Below, piece by piece: positions 44,626 through 54,034 of a DNA stretch of 64,000 nt (the stretch's first letter is position 1; each line of letters opens with the position of its first letter). The notes under the pieces are model-generated. The model saw only the letters and a list, made by a program, of their open reading frames with translations. It was not told the origin of the DNA and searched no databases. The stretch covers positions 74,764-138,763 of the forward strand of contig JABHZQ010000020.1 of the NCBI GenBank assembly GCA_018656555.1, given 5' to 3'. Source of the stretch: an archaeon (lineage in GTDB: Archaea > Nanobdellota > Nanobdellia > SCGC-AAA011-G17 > GW2011-AR17). The position numbers and the translations under genes were made by a program.

Positions 44626-46782
44626 TTAATTTAAACCTTTTCTTTCTTTAATTTTTGAGATAACCTTTTGTTGTAATGATTCAGGTAATTTATCAAATTT
44701 CTGATCAATTACAAATGAGGACCCTCTACCTGATGTTCCAGATCTTAAATCTGAAGACCATCCAAACAATTCTGCAACTGGAAGTACTGCTTTAACAGTA
44801 AGCATTGCTCCTTCTTGTTCCATGTTTAGTAATTGTCCTCTCTTGTTCTGAATTAGTTTTGAAATTTCACCCATATATTCAGCTGGTCCTTCAATTTGCA
44901 TAATCTGCAGTGGTTCGAAGATTACTGGATGAGCGTCACCCATTGCTTCTCTTACACCCTCTCTAATTGCAGGATACATTTGTGCTGGACCTCTGTGGAT
45001 GGTATCTTCGTGTAGCTTACAATCCATTAACCTTACAAGTACTTTTGTACAAGGTTCTCTTGCTAGACTTCCACCTTTCATAACATCTTCAAATCCATCC
45101 ATTACCATTCCCATGATCTCTCCAATGTGTACAATACCTCTTGTATTGTCTATAAGCATGTTTCCACCATAGATTTCTGCAACTTTTTTAGATTCTTTTG
45201 TTTCCATTCCAAGTTCTTGTAATTGTTGGAAGATTGCAGAGTCTTTTTTCCTTAATCTCATTTCAGGTAGATCACCAGCTTTGATAGCAGCAAAAATATT
45301 ATCTGGAAGAGGCTCAACAACAAAGTATAATTTGTTGTGTTTGTTAGGAGATTTTCCTTCAAATTGTCTTGATTTATCAGTTATTGTTTCTCTGTATACA
45401 ACAATTGGATTTGAAGTTTTAACTGTTAATCCTTTTTCAGATACAATTCTGTTTTCAATAACTTCTAGGTGAAGTTCACCCATACCAGACATTAGGTTTT
45501 CTCCTGTTTCTTCATTAATTTCGATTTTAATAGTTGGATCTTCTTTTGCAACTTGTTTTAGGATCTCAATTAACTTAGGTAAGTCTGCGGGAGTTGTAGC
45601 ATCAATAGATTTTGTGATAACTGGTTCGAATATATGCTTGATTGCTTCGAATGGTTCCATGTCTTCTTTTGATATTGTTTCTCCTGAGAATATTCCTTTT
45701 AATCCTACAAGACCAATAATGTTACCAGCTGTTGCTTCTTCTACTGGAACTCTTTTTGCTCCTTTGTAGATAGAAACTTGTTGAAGTCTGATTTTTTTCT
45801 TAGCCATGTTCATGTAAACTTCATCACCATGTTTTAGGGTTCCTGAGAATAATCTTCCTGCAGCAACTTCTCCTGCGTGTTTGTCTATAACAATTTTTAC
45901 AGCTACAAATGCAAGATCTCCATTTGGATCACAAGAAACTAATGATTTTCCAATTTCTGAATCTGGATCACCATGCCAGATTTTTGGAATTCTGTAAGCT
46001 TGTGCTTCTTTTGGGTTTGGGTGGTGTTCAATACACATGTTTAAAACAACTTCATGAATAGGTGCTTTTTTAGCAAATTCTTTGAAGGTGTCATTTTCAT
46101 ATGCATCAATAACATCTTTGAATGTCAAATTTTTCTTTTTCATATAAGGGAATGAAAGAGCCCAATTGTGGAATGCAGATCCAAATGCAACTGATCCATC
46201 TTGAACAGATAGCTGCCATTTTTCTTTGTAACCTTTTGGTGCAATTTCTGAAATTAATCTGTTAACATCATCAATGATTTTGATAAATTTATTTTGCATT
46301 GCTTCAGGTGTTAGTTTAACTTCTTTGATTAATCTATCAACTTTGTTAATGAATAGAACTGGTTTTACAAGTTCTTTTAGTGCTTGTCTTAGAACTGTTT
46401 CTGTTTGAGGCATGATTCCTTCAACTGCACAGCATAGAACAATAGCTCCATCAACAGCCCTCATAGCTCTTGTAACATCTCCTCCAAAATCAATGTGTCC
46501 TGGAGTGTCAATAAGATTGATTAGATAATCTTTATCTTCCCAGGTGTGTACCATTGATACATTTGCAGAATCAATTGTGATTCCTCTTGATTGTTCATCA
46601 TCGTGAAAGTCTAGAGCAAGTTGTTTACCTGCTAGTTCTTCTGAGATCATACCAGCTCCTGCTAGTAGGTTGTCTGAGAAAGTAGTTTTCCCATGATCGA
46701 TGTGTGCTGCCACACCTATATTTCTAATGTGTTCTGGTTGTTTCATTAAGTCTACAACCGCATCTGTTGATTTATCTGCCAT
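44626..46782 (-). CDS. fusA: translation elongation factor EF-2
   Basis: 718 residues. GTPase motifs GVAAHIDHGKTT (near 23) and DTPGHIDF and NKVD intact. The diphthamide histidine is kept in DTIHRGPAQMYPA near residue 594. TATA-like CTTTAAAAA and the ribosome site GGAGG precede the ATG. Drives translocation on the ribosome. Confidence 0.98.
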   Translation of the reverse strand: MADKSTDAVVDLMKQPEHIRNIGVAAHIDHGKTTFSDNLLAGAGMISEELAGKQLALDFHDDEQSRGITIDSANVSMVHTWEDKDYLINLIDTPGHIDFGGDVTRAMRAVDGAIVLCCAVEGIMPQTETVLRQALKELVKPVLFINKVDRLIKEVKLTPEAMQNKFIKIIDDVNRLISEIAPKGYKEKWQLSVQDGSVAFGSAFHNWALSFPYMKKKNLTFKDVIDAYENDTFKEFAKKAPIHEVVLNMCIEHHPNPKEAQAYRIPKIWHGDPDSEIGKSLVSCDPNGDLAFVAVKIVIDKHAGEVAAGRLFSGTLKHGDEVYMNMAKKKIRLQQVSIYKGAKRVPVEEATAGNIIGLVGLKGIFSGETISKEDMEPFEAIKHIFEPVITKSIDATTPADLPKLIEILKQVAKEDPTIKIEINEETGENLMSGMGELHLEVIENRIVSEKGLTVKTSNPIVVYRETITDKSRQFEGKSPNKHNKLYFVVEPLPDNIFAAIKAGDLPEMRLRKKDSAIFQQLQELGMETKESKKVAEIYGGNMLIDNTRGIVHIGEIMGMVMDGFEDVMKGGSLAREPCTKVLVRLMDCKLHEDTIHRGPAQMYPAIREGVREAMGDAHPVIFEPLQIMQIEGPAEYMGEISKLIQNKRGQLLNMEQEGAMLTVKAVLPVAELFGWSSDLRSGTSGRGSSFVIDQKFDKLPESLQQKVISKIKERKGLN

Positions 46783-46890
46783 TATTAATCATCCTCCATA
46801 AATATGATGAATTCAGAGGATTTTTAAGTGTTTTTAAAGATTTTGGTTATTATAGTTAATTTTAAATAATAGGTTTTGTATGATATGTTT

Positions 46891-48357
46891 ATGAGAGGTG
46901 TTCAAAAACTAATATTTCTACTCTTCGTAATAGTTTTATTTTCTTTTGGGATGGTAGTTGGAGAAGAGTGGCAGCAAAAAGACTCAGGTACTGAAGCAAC
47001 ATTATATGATATAGAAATCATGAATGAATATATGGGTGTTGCCGTTGGAGGAAGCTATCCAGGAGAACCTCATTCAGTTATTTTAAAGACTCTTGATGGT
47101 GGGGATGAATGGATTCCACAAGAATCAGCTGTTGACGAGAGATTGTTTGGTGTTTGTTTTTCAAGTTATGATAAGGGTTGGGCTGTTGGTTCAAATGGTG
47201 CTATGATTATTACTAATGGTGCAACTTGGACTACTCAAGATTCTGAGAAGACTACAACTTTGTGGGATGTATTTTGTATTGATGATTTGAATGTTGTTGC
47301 AGTTGGTGGAGCAGAATATGGTTTGAGTGAAGGATATCATGCTAATATAATTAGGACTACTGATGGAGGTTTGAATTGGGAATCTGATTATAGTGGAAGT
47401 GATATAGCTTATCTTGCTTTGTATTTTATTGGTGATGTAGGTTATGCTGTTGGTGGAGAGGGATCTGTTTTGAAATATACTGGTAGTTGGACTGAGGTAG
47501 GTCCAGTTGAAACTTCTGGTGGGATTGCAGTTGAATTAAGAGACATACATTGTTTATCTGAAGATTTGTGTTGGGTTAGTGGGGATAGTGATGAGTTGTA
47601 TTATACAGCTGATGGTGGAGATGAATGGAGTATTGTAGATACTGGTATTGAGACTGCTTTGCATGCTGTTTATTTTGCAGATGAAGAAACAGGATGGGCT
47701 ATTGGTCAACAAGTGATTAGGTATACAGAAGATGGTGGTGAGAGTTGGGAATCTCAGGTTTCAGATATAGAAGGAAGTGCAACTGATTTAGGTTTGTTAC
47801 CTGTTGCTTATGCAAGAACTTTGGAGTTTGTTGATGATACAGATGGTTGGATTGTTGGAGATGATGGTTTAATTTTAAGATATGGTGAGGTGTATAATCC
47901 TTGTGAAGAAGCAGAGCCAGTTATTTGTGAAGAAGGATTTGTTCCTGAATTATATTTAGAGGATGATGCATGTTTTTCTTCATTTAGGTGTATTCCAATT
48001 GAAGATTTAGATGAAGAGTTTGAACCTGAAGATTATGAAGAAACTCTTGATGAGATGGATGATAGTTTTAAGGATAGATTAGAGAAATATGAAATTAATA
48101 TTAATGTGATTGATTCTGAGAAGAAGAGCTTTGGATTTTTAGTTTTAGAAGGAAAGACTAGTGTTCAAGGTTTGTTTGATAAACCAGATATCTCCATTTA
48201 TGTTGATTTAGCGACGATAACAGAGTTGACAAAGAGTGAAGATAAGATGGGTGTTATTTCAGAAGGTTTGAAATCTGGTGCTATTGATATTAAAGGAGAA
48301 ACATTTTTGACTAAGTTGAAACTCTTCTTTTTTGTGAATGGCTTGAAAAATTATTGA
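46891..48357 (+). CDS. exported YCF48/BNR-type beta-propeller protein
   Basis: 488 residues from the ATG at 46891; ATG 46885 and TTG 46876 are alternatives, but the TATA-like TTTTAAATAAT at 46859-46869 favours a later start. Signal sequence residues 1-24 (MRGVQKLIFLLFVIVLFSFG). Repeats such as LKTLDGGDEWIPQES, IRTTDGGLNWES, YYTADGGDEWSIVD and RYTEDGGESWES are Asp-box propeller blades (YCF48-like). A C-terminal acidic region (about 330-400) and a last helical domain follow. Likely on the outer surface. Partner unknown. Confidence 0.7.
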   Translation: MRGVQKLIFLLFVIVLFSFGMVVGEEWQQKDSGTEATLYDIEIMNEYMGVAVGGSYPGEPHSVILKTLDGGDEWIPQESAVDERLFGVCFSSYDKGWAVGSNGAMIITNGATWTTQDSEKTTTLWDVFCIDDLNVVAVGGAEYGLSEGYHANIIRTTDGGLNWESDYSGSDIAYLALYFIGDVGYAVGGEGSVLKYTGSWTEVGPVETSGGIAVELRDIHCLSEDLCWVSGDSDELYYTADGGDEWSIVDTGIETALHAVYFADEETGWAIGQQVIRYTEDGGESWESQVSDIEGSATDLGLLPVAYARTLEFVDDTDGWIVGDDGLILRYGEVYNPCEEAEPVICEEGFVPELYLEDDACFSSFRCIPIEDLDEEFEPEDYEETLDEMDDSFKDRLEKYEININVIDSEKKSFGFLVLEGKTSVQGLFDKPDISIYVDLATITELTKSEDKMGVISEGLKSGAIDIKGETFLTKLKLFFFVNGLKNY

Positions 48358-48432
48358 TTTTTTTCTTTTTTATTGAAAGATTTTCAGGTTTTTATAGAGA
48401 TAATTTTTAAATTTGATTTTCTTAAATTAATT

Positions 48433-49281
48433 ATGCTTCCTTTAACTGAGAATAAACTTAAAATAATATGCTCTTTGAGAGAAAAAGGAAATTCTTATTT
48501 TGAAATTTCTAAAAAGTTGTCAATAGCTAAGTCTACAGCATATAAGTATAGTAAGGATATTTTATTATCTAGAAAAGCGATAGCAAGAATTAATAAAAAT
48601 ATTAATAAAAATTCTATTAGGTTTGTAAAAAATTATGCAGTTGAGAAAAAACTAAATAAAAATATTTTTTGGTCTCTTGAAACTGCTCGAGTAATTGCTC
48701 ATTGTATTTTTGATGGGTCTGTAACTTCTGATGCAATAAAATATACTAATTCTTCTTATGAATTAATTCAACAATTTATACAAGATATTAAGAAGATATC
48801 AGATATGAAACCTACAAATATTTATACTACTAAAGGAAAATATTTTAATAAGTTTCAAGTTGCTTTTTGTTCAAAAAGATTATGTAATGAATTATTTAAT
48901 TATTCAAAATCATTTAATTCTACTTCAAATTTGACAATTATTCCAAAATTAGTTTTTAATTCAGAGGATAAAATTATTATCGAGTTTTTGAGAGCATTTT
49001 GGGAAGATGAAGGATGTATTACTTATAAAGGTGAATTATTGGCTAGACTTAAAAATAAAGGATTAATAAAACAGTTATCTAGTTTACATAATTTATTGGG
49101 AATTGAACATAGTTTGTATAGTTGTTCAGATGGTGCATGGGGGATTAGAATATTGAGAAATGGGAAAAATTTAAAAAGGTTTAATTTAATCAGATTTAGA
49201 TATGCCTTGGTCTCGAGAGGTCAAAATGTTGGCATATTGAAGAAAAACTTATTTGAAAAAATATATGGGCCCGTGATCTAG
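48433..49281 (+). CDS. LAGLIDADG endonuclease-like protein with N-terminal HTH
   Basis: 282 residues from MLPLTENKLKIICSLREKGN; the frame is open to 48373. Residues 1-45 are a helix-turn-helix. Two LAGLIDADG-like motifs follow: VIAHCIFDGSV (D94) and FLRAFWEDEGCI (E193), both keeping an acidic residue before glycine, so cleavage activity is plausible. HTH plus LAGLIDADG recalls WhiA-like regulators as well as homing endonucleases. The last five codons and the stop (49267-49281) lie inside the tRNA-Val gene. Confidence 0.7.
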   Translation: MLPLTENKLKIICSLREKGNSYFEISKKLSIAKSTAYKYSKDILLSRKAIARINKNINKNSIRFVKNYAVEKKLNKNIFWSLETARVIAHCIFDGSVTSDAIKYTNSSYELIQQFIQDIKKISDMKPTNIYTTKGKYFNKFQVAFCSKRLCNELFNYSKSFNSTSNLTIIPKLVFNSEDKIIIEFLRAFWEDEGCITYKGELLARLKNKGLIKQLSSLHNLLGIEHSLYSCSDGAWGIRILRNGKNLKRFNLIRFRYALVSRGQNVGILKKNLFEKIYGPVI

Positions 49282-49358
49282 TGGCTATGATGCCTCCCTT
49301 ACATTTCATTTAAGAATAAGAGAGGAGGATATCCCAGGTTCGAGTCCTGGCGGGCCCA
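49267..49358 (+). tRNA. tRNA-Val (anticodon UAC) with 19-base intron
   Basis: Acceptor GGGCCCG (49267-49273) pairs with CGGGCCC (49351-49357), discriminator A at 49358. The anticodon stem is CCTCC/GGAGG with anticodon TAC at 49300-49302. The intron is 49304-49322: helix CTTA/TAAG with 3-base bulges CAT and AGA and an inner TTC/GAA helix form a standard bulge-helix-bulge for the archaeal splicing endonuclease. RtcB (38667) would ligate the halves. T arm within CCAGGTTCGAGTCCTGG. Overlaps the LAGLIDADG stop codon. Confidence 0.95.
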
Positions 49359-49361
49359 TTC

Positions 49362-50537
49362 TTATTTTATAGGCCAAGTAATATCATAATCTATTCTTAG
49401 AATTTCTTTAATTTCATTAAGAGATTTTCTTCCAAAGTTTTTAGTTTTTAGCATATCTGGTTCAGTTTTTTCTAGAAGATCTCCAATTGTTGTTATATTT
49501 GCATTTTCCAAGCAGTTGCCTGTTCTTATTGAAAAGTCCATATCAGTTAAAAGTGTTTTAGCTACTTCACCATATCTTTCTGCTATATCTCGTTCTCTTA
49601 GTTCTTGTAATTCTTCAAGTCTTCCAGGCACAGAGACTGCTTCTGCTAGAACTCTTTCTGTAATTCCAGGTTCTAATCTCTCGGTCCATATTGCTTGTTC
49701 TGCAAGATAGTCTATTTGTGATAAGTATGATTGAACTTCTTCATTAGTTCTTGGTTGAGCTAAGAATCTTAATTGTTTTTCTAATTTAGGATGTCTTAAT
49801 TTTCTTAATGCTTTTGCTTCTACCTGTCTTATTCTTTCTCTATTTACTTCATAAACCTGACTTACTTCTTCAAGAGTCATGGGAGCTTTATCAAAACCAT
49901 ATCTTAATTTAACAACTTCCCTTTCTCTTGGTGTTAATCCTTCAAGAACTCTATTAACTAGTTCTAATTTTTCTGGACTGGCTGTAAATCCTCCATTTCT
50001 TATTACTGTAAGGATATCATCTTTTGTTTGTGATAATACTTTACTTAATAGCATTTTTTCATCTGATAAATATGCTGCTTCTAGTCTGTCTAGTAATGTT
50101 CTTCTAGTATAATCTAATGGATTCATTCGGCCACTTGTTTCAGCTACTACTCTTTCATATCCTGTTTGAGGTTCTACAAAGAATAGTAAGTTAGTATCAT
50201 GAGTTACTCCTGCAACAGCTGGTTCATATAATGCTTCTATTTTATCATCAATGGCTCTTGGTACATGTTCTAATAATTCTGGGTGAGGTACATGTCTGTC
50301 ATTTTGTGCTAAGTAGATATGAACACCATTTCTTACTCTTTGTCTTGTAGGTGTTTGTCTATAGAACTCAACTAATGGATTTTCCCATTCTTTTGATCTT
50401 TTCCCTAAGATATTGTTTCTTATCATATCTGGGCCTACTCCATAAGCTTCTGTGAAGTCTTCTATTGGAAAACCACAGAGTACGCCAAGGGCTATTTCAA
50501 CCTCTTGCGGATCCGTTAATAATCTTGGAGTTCCCAT
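49362..50537 (-). CDS. sigma-70 region 4 / alpha-CTD fusion regulator
   Basis: 391 residues. Residues 198-250 match bacterial sigma region 4: [15 protein letters not shown], then [20 protein letters not shown] and [10 protein letters not shown], keeping R233, E234, R235, R237 and Q238 of the -35 recognition helix. Residues 330-382 match the RNA polymerase alpha C-terminal domain; R338, N341, C342, G369, K371 and S372 line up with the E. coli DNA-contact residues R265, N268, C269, G296, K298 and S299. No region 2 is seen, so it is not a full sigma factor. Leaderless with a TATA box at 50561-50569, divergent from MetRS and 3 bases from tRNA-Val. Confidence 0.85.
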   Translation of the reverse strand: MGTPRLLTDPQEVEIALGVLCGFPIEDFTEAYGVGPDMIRNNILGKRSKEWENPLVEFYRQTPTRQRVRNGVHIYLAQNDRHVPHPELLEHVPRAIDDKIEALYEPAVAGVTHDTNLLFFVEPQTGYERVVAETSGRMNPLDYTRRTLLDRLEAAYLSDEKMLLSKVLSQTKDDILTVIRNGGFTASPEKLELVNRVLEGLTPREREVVKLRYGFDKAPMTLEEVSQVYEVNRERIRQVEAKALRKLRHPKLEKQLRFLAQPRTNEEVQSYLSQIDYLAEQAIWTERLEPGITERVLAEAVSVPGRLEELQELRERDIAERYGEVAKTLLTDMDFSIRTGNCLENANITTIGDLLEKTEPDMLKTKNFGRKSLNEIKEILRIDYDITWPIK

Positions 50538-50591
50538 ACATTCGGTGAGAATTTAGTGGTTTATAAGTGTTTCTATAATTATTAATTGTTG

Positions 50592-50626
50592 AGTAGTAAC
50601 AAAAACAAAAGATTTATAAATAAGTT
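50592..50626 (+). promoter_or_regulatory. 35-base shared promoter element, copy 1
   Basis: Identical over 35 bases to 57027-57061. It begins AGTAGTAACAAAAACAAAAG and contains ATTTATAAATAAG, a TATA box preceded by an A-rich stretch. It sits in the 128-base divergent region between the sigma4/alpha-CTD gene and the MetRS operon, about 40 bases before the MetRS start. A second TATA-like TTTATATAGG follows at 50637. The A-rich part resembles an UP element, the target of alpha-CTDs. Confidence 0.75.
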
Positions 50627-50665
50627 TACAGAAGGTTTATATAGGCTAGTTTAAAAATTTTTTAT

Positions 50666-52357
50666 ATGGCAAAAGTCCTTGTAACTGCAGCACTTCCTTA
50701 TATAAATAATGTTCCTCATATGGGTCATATTGTTGGTTCTCATTTGCCTGCTGATATTTTTCATAGATATTTGATAAGTTCAGGCAGAGATGCTGTTTTT
50801 GTAGGGGGTTCTGATGAGCATGGGACTCCTTCAGTTGTAGCTGCAAAGGAATTAGGAGTTAGTCCACAGGTTTTGGTTGATAGATTGTATGATGTTCATA
50901 GGGCTGTTTATGAGAGGTTAGATATAGGATATGATATTTTTTCTAGAACTTCTTCAGAGGGTCATCATCAAACTGTTAGAGATTTTTTTGAAGGAATAGA
51001 AGGGAATGGTTTTATTTCTCAAGGATCTGTAGATATGCCTTATTGTGAGAGAGATGATATGTTTCTTCCAGATAGGTTTATTGAAGGTGAGTGTCCAAAA
51101 TGTGGTTATGAGGATGCAAATGGAGATCAATGTGAAAATTGTTCAACAATATTGAATTCTGTAGATTTAGTAAATCCTCATTGTAAAATATGTGGAGATT
51201 CACCTGAAGTAAGAACTTCTGAACATTTATATTTAGATTTGCCTAGACTAGGTGAAAGATTGGACTCTTGGATTGAAGAAAATGAGGCAAACTGGAGAAA
51301 TCATGTTCATGGTGCAGCAAGACAATGGCTTGATGATGGATTACAAAGTAGATCCATTACTAGAGATATGGATTGGGGAGTTCATGTTCCTGGACAAGAA
51401 GGGAAGGTATTCTATGTTTGGTTTGATGCTCCTATTGGATATTATAGTTTTACAAGAGAATTGGGGGAGGATGTGGCTAGAGAGGTTTGGGAAGAGGATG
51501 GAGAGATTTATCATTTTTTAGGAAAAGATAATGTTCCATTTCATACTGTTTTTTGGCCAGGGATGTTATTAGCTCATGAAGGTTTAAATTTGCCAACAAG
51601 AGTAGTAGGTTATAATTATTTGAATTTTGATGGAAGGAAGTTTTCAAAAAGTCAAGGAGTGGGAGTTTTTTGTTTTAATTTATTAGATTCAGATATTGAA
51701 ATTGATACTCTTAGATCTTATTTGACTACAGTTATTCCAGAAAATAAAGATTCAAGCTTTAGATGGGATGATTTTAGAAGTCATGTTAATAATGAGTTGA
51801 TTGCTACAATGGGAAATTTGTTTAATAGAACACTTAGAATGATTTTTAATAATTTTGATGGTGAGTTAGATTACTCTGGTCTTGAAGGTTTAACTGAAGC
51901 TGATAGAGAATTGGTTGATGCTATTGAAAGGATGCCTGGAGAAATAGGAGATTCATTAGAAAATACAGAGATTAGAGCAGCTTATAGAAAAGTTATGGAA
52001 TTTGCTTCAATGGGTAATGCTTATTTGAATAAAACAATGCCCTGGACAACAGTAAAAACTGATAAGGAAGAAGCAAGAAGAAGTTTATACTTGACTTTGA
52101 ATCTTTGTAGGTCTTTAGCAATTGTTTCGGCACCAATATTACCTGGGAGTATGCAAACTTTGTGGTCTGAACAAATGGGTTTTGATGGAAGTGTTTTAGA
52201 AAAAGGGAGATGGTCTGAAGCAGATAAAGTAATTATACCTAAAAATCATAGGTTAAAAGGGCAGTCTATAATTTATAAAAAAGTTGATGAAACTAGATTA
52301 GATGAATTGGAGAAGCATTTTCAAAGGCCACATTCATTGGAATCTTTGGTAATTTAA
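50666..52357 (+). CDS. metG: methionyl-tRNA synthetase
   Basis: 563 residues. HIGH motif as HMGH (18-21), KMSKS as KFSKS near residue 330, zinc cysteines CPKC, CENC and CKIC (about 145-180) of the two-knuckle type, and the anticodon-binding helical domain at the end. No C-terminal beta-subunit-like tRNA-binding domain. Arginine/aspartate-rich, unlike the elongation factors. Head of a four-gene run with overlaps or no gap. Confidence 0.95.
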   Translation: MAKVLVTAALPYINNVPHMGHIVGSHLPADIFHRYLISSGRDAVFVGGSDEHGTPSVVAAKELGVSPQVLVDRLYDVHRAVYERLDIGYDIFSRTSSEGHHQTVRDFFEGIEGNGFISQGSVDMPYCERDDMFLPDRFIEGECPKCGYEDANGDQCENCSTILNSVDLVNPHCKICGDSPEVRTSEHLYLDLPRLGERLDSWIEENEANWRNHVHGAARQWLDDGLQSRSITRDMDWGVHVPGQEGKVFYVWFDAPIGYYSFTRELGEDVAREVWEEDGEIYHFLGKDNVPFHTVFWPGMLLAHEGLNLPTRVVGYNYLNFDGRKFSKSQGVGVFCFNLLDSDIEIDTLRSYLTTVIPENKDSSFRWDDFRSHVNNELIATMGNLFNRTLRMIFNNFDGELDYSGLEGLTEADRELVDAIERMPGEIGDSLENTEIRAAYRKVMEFASMGNAYLNKTMPWTTVKTDKEEARRSLYLTLNLCRSLAIVSAPILPGSMQTLWSEQMGFDGSVLEKGRWSEADKVIIPKNHRLKGQSIIYKKVDETRLDELEKHFQRPHSLESLVI

Positions 52358-54034
52358 ATGTCATTGCGAGATAGAGTGGATAGAGAAATTAGAACTCTTT
52401 TTCCTATTGATTATGATGCAAATTTATTACCTCAATATCTTAGAAGAATGTTTGGTGTTTTAGGGAGAAAGCTTAGAAAAATTGACTCTCCTCGTTTTTC
52501 TGGAAGACATGATAAGGAAGGTTATAGAGATTTGATTGATAAGTTTTCTATATTGCCAGAAACTGTAGCTGATCCAATTGCTGGAATGGAAGGATTGGTT
52601 TCAGAATTGTTTTCTGGTGTTCCTAGGTGGAGGAGTCCAAAACTTCAGCATAATGTTGGAGCACCAGTTAATTCTCTTGCTGTTGCTATGTATGCTTTAG
52701 CTTTAGATGAAAATGTTTATGCAATCAATAATGGTTTGGCAGGTAATGCACTTGTTGCTGAGCAGGCTGTTGCTAGGATGTTAGCTAATTTAGCTTCTAT
52801 AGAAATCCCTGCAGCAGGTTTATTTACTTTTGGTGGAACAGCTACTAATTTTTATGCTACAAGATTGGGGATTATGAAAGCTGCTCCAGATTCTGGAAGA
52901 ACAGGAGTTCCTAGAAATTTGAAAGTGATTGTTACAGAGGATTCACATTTTTCTCATACTATTTCAGCTGAATGGTTAGGTATAGGTACTGATAATGTTG
53001 CAGTAGTTTCTTCAGATGTTAATAGAAGATCTGATTTAAGAGATGCTGAATTGAAGATGAGGAGAATTTTTGATGATGGAGAATTATTGGGAAGTATTAT
53101 TGTAAATGGAGGTACAACTTACGGACAGGTTGTTGATGATATTTCTGGTTTTGTTAGATTGAGAGACCAGCTTGTTGATGAGTATGATTTATCTTATGTT
53201 CCTCATCTACATGTTGATTCAGTTATTGGTTGGGCTTGGTTAATGTTTAAAGATTATGATTGGGATATAAATCCATTAGAAATTCCTAATTCTACTTTAG
53301 CAGTTATTAGAGAACAATTTAATAGAGTTGCTGCTTTAAAATATGCTGATTCTTGGGGTGTTGATTTCCATAAAGGTGTTGGTGGTTGTCCTGTAGATTC
53401 AAGTATTGTTATGTTTAATGATGCAACAGATTTAAATTATCTATCTAAGAAAAAAGGTGCTGTTGTTGAGATGCATCAATTGGCTACTGATTTTTCATTT
53501 GATTCACCTGCTGATTTTACTTTGGAAACTTCAAGAGCTGGAGGAGCTGCTTTATCTGCTTTGGCTGCTTTACATTCAATGGGTGCAAATGGTTATAGGA
53601 GAAATTTGGCTTTATTGGTAGACTTAAGTCTTTATACTCGGGAATTATTATTTGAAGAACAAGATGTTGTTGTTTGTCATCCGGAATCTTCATTGGGTTA
53701 TGTTACAATGTTGAGACTTTATCCTCCAGAATTTATTGATGAAGGTAGAATGGGATTAGAATTAATGGATGGAGAAGGGTTAGGAGATTTTGTTGATAGA
53801 GTTAATAGTTATATGAAACAATTTTTTGTTTGGGATTCGGAAAATAGGATGGTAGATAGAGAGAGTTTAGAATATTCTTTTAGTAGTGGTTATGTTAATA
53901 TTGGTGGCAGGAATTTATCTGGGATTAAACTATATCCAGTTTCTCCTTTAATGACTAGAAGAGATGTTGATGAAACTGTGGGTATTCTTATGTCACAAAA
54001 GAGAAAATTTGATGCTGAGGTTTGGAATAAATGA
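52358..54034 (+). CDS. PLP-dependent group II decarboxylase
   Basis: 558 residues. Motifs of the glutamate/aromatic amino acid decarboxylase group: TFGGTATNFYATRLG (157-171), HFSH (197-200), HLHVDSVIGWAWL with D287, and the PLP lysine K339 in SWGVDFHKGVGG. Substrate not predictable; possibilities are aspartate, glutamate, tyrosine or a precursor of polyamine-like compounds. Starts directly after the MetRS stop, overlaps the next gene by 4 bases. Confidence 0.85.
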   Translation: MSLRDRVDREIRTLFPIDYDANLLPQYLRRMFGVLGRKLRKIDSPRFSGRHDKEGYRDLIDKFSILPETVADPIAGMEGLVSELFSGVPRWRSPKLQHNVGAPVNSLAVAMYALALDENVYAINNGLAGNALVAEQAVARMLANLASIEIPAAGLFTFGGTATNFYATRLGIMKAAPDSGRTGVPRNLKVIVTEDSHFSHTISAEWLGIGTDNVAVVSSDVNRRSDLRDAELKMRRIFDDGELLGSIIVNGGTTYGQVVDDISGFVRLRDQLVDEYDLSYVPHLHVDSVIGWAWLMFKDYDWDINPLEIPNSTLAVIREQFNRVAALKYADSWGVDFHKGVGGCPVDSSIVMFNDATDLNYLSKKKGAVVEMHQLATDFSFDSPADFTLETSRAGGAALSALAALHSMGANGYRRNLALLVDLSLYTRELLFEEQDVVVCHPESSLGYVTMLRLYPPEFIDEGRMGLELMDGEGLGDFVDRVNSYMKQFFVWDSENRMVDRESLEYSFSSGYVNIGGRNLSGIKLYPVSPLMTRRDVDETVGILMSQKRKFDAEVWNK

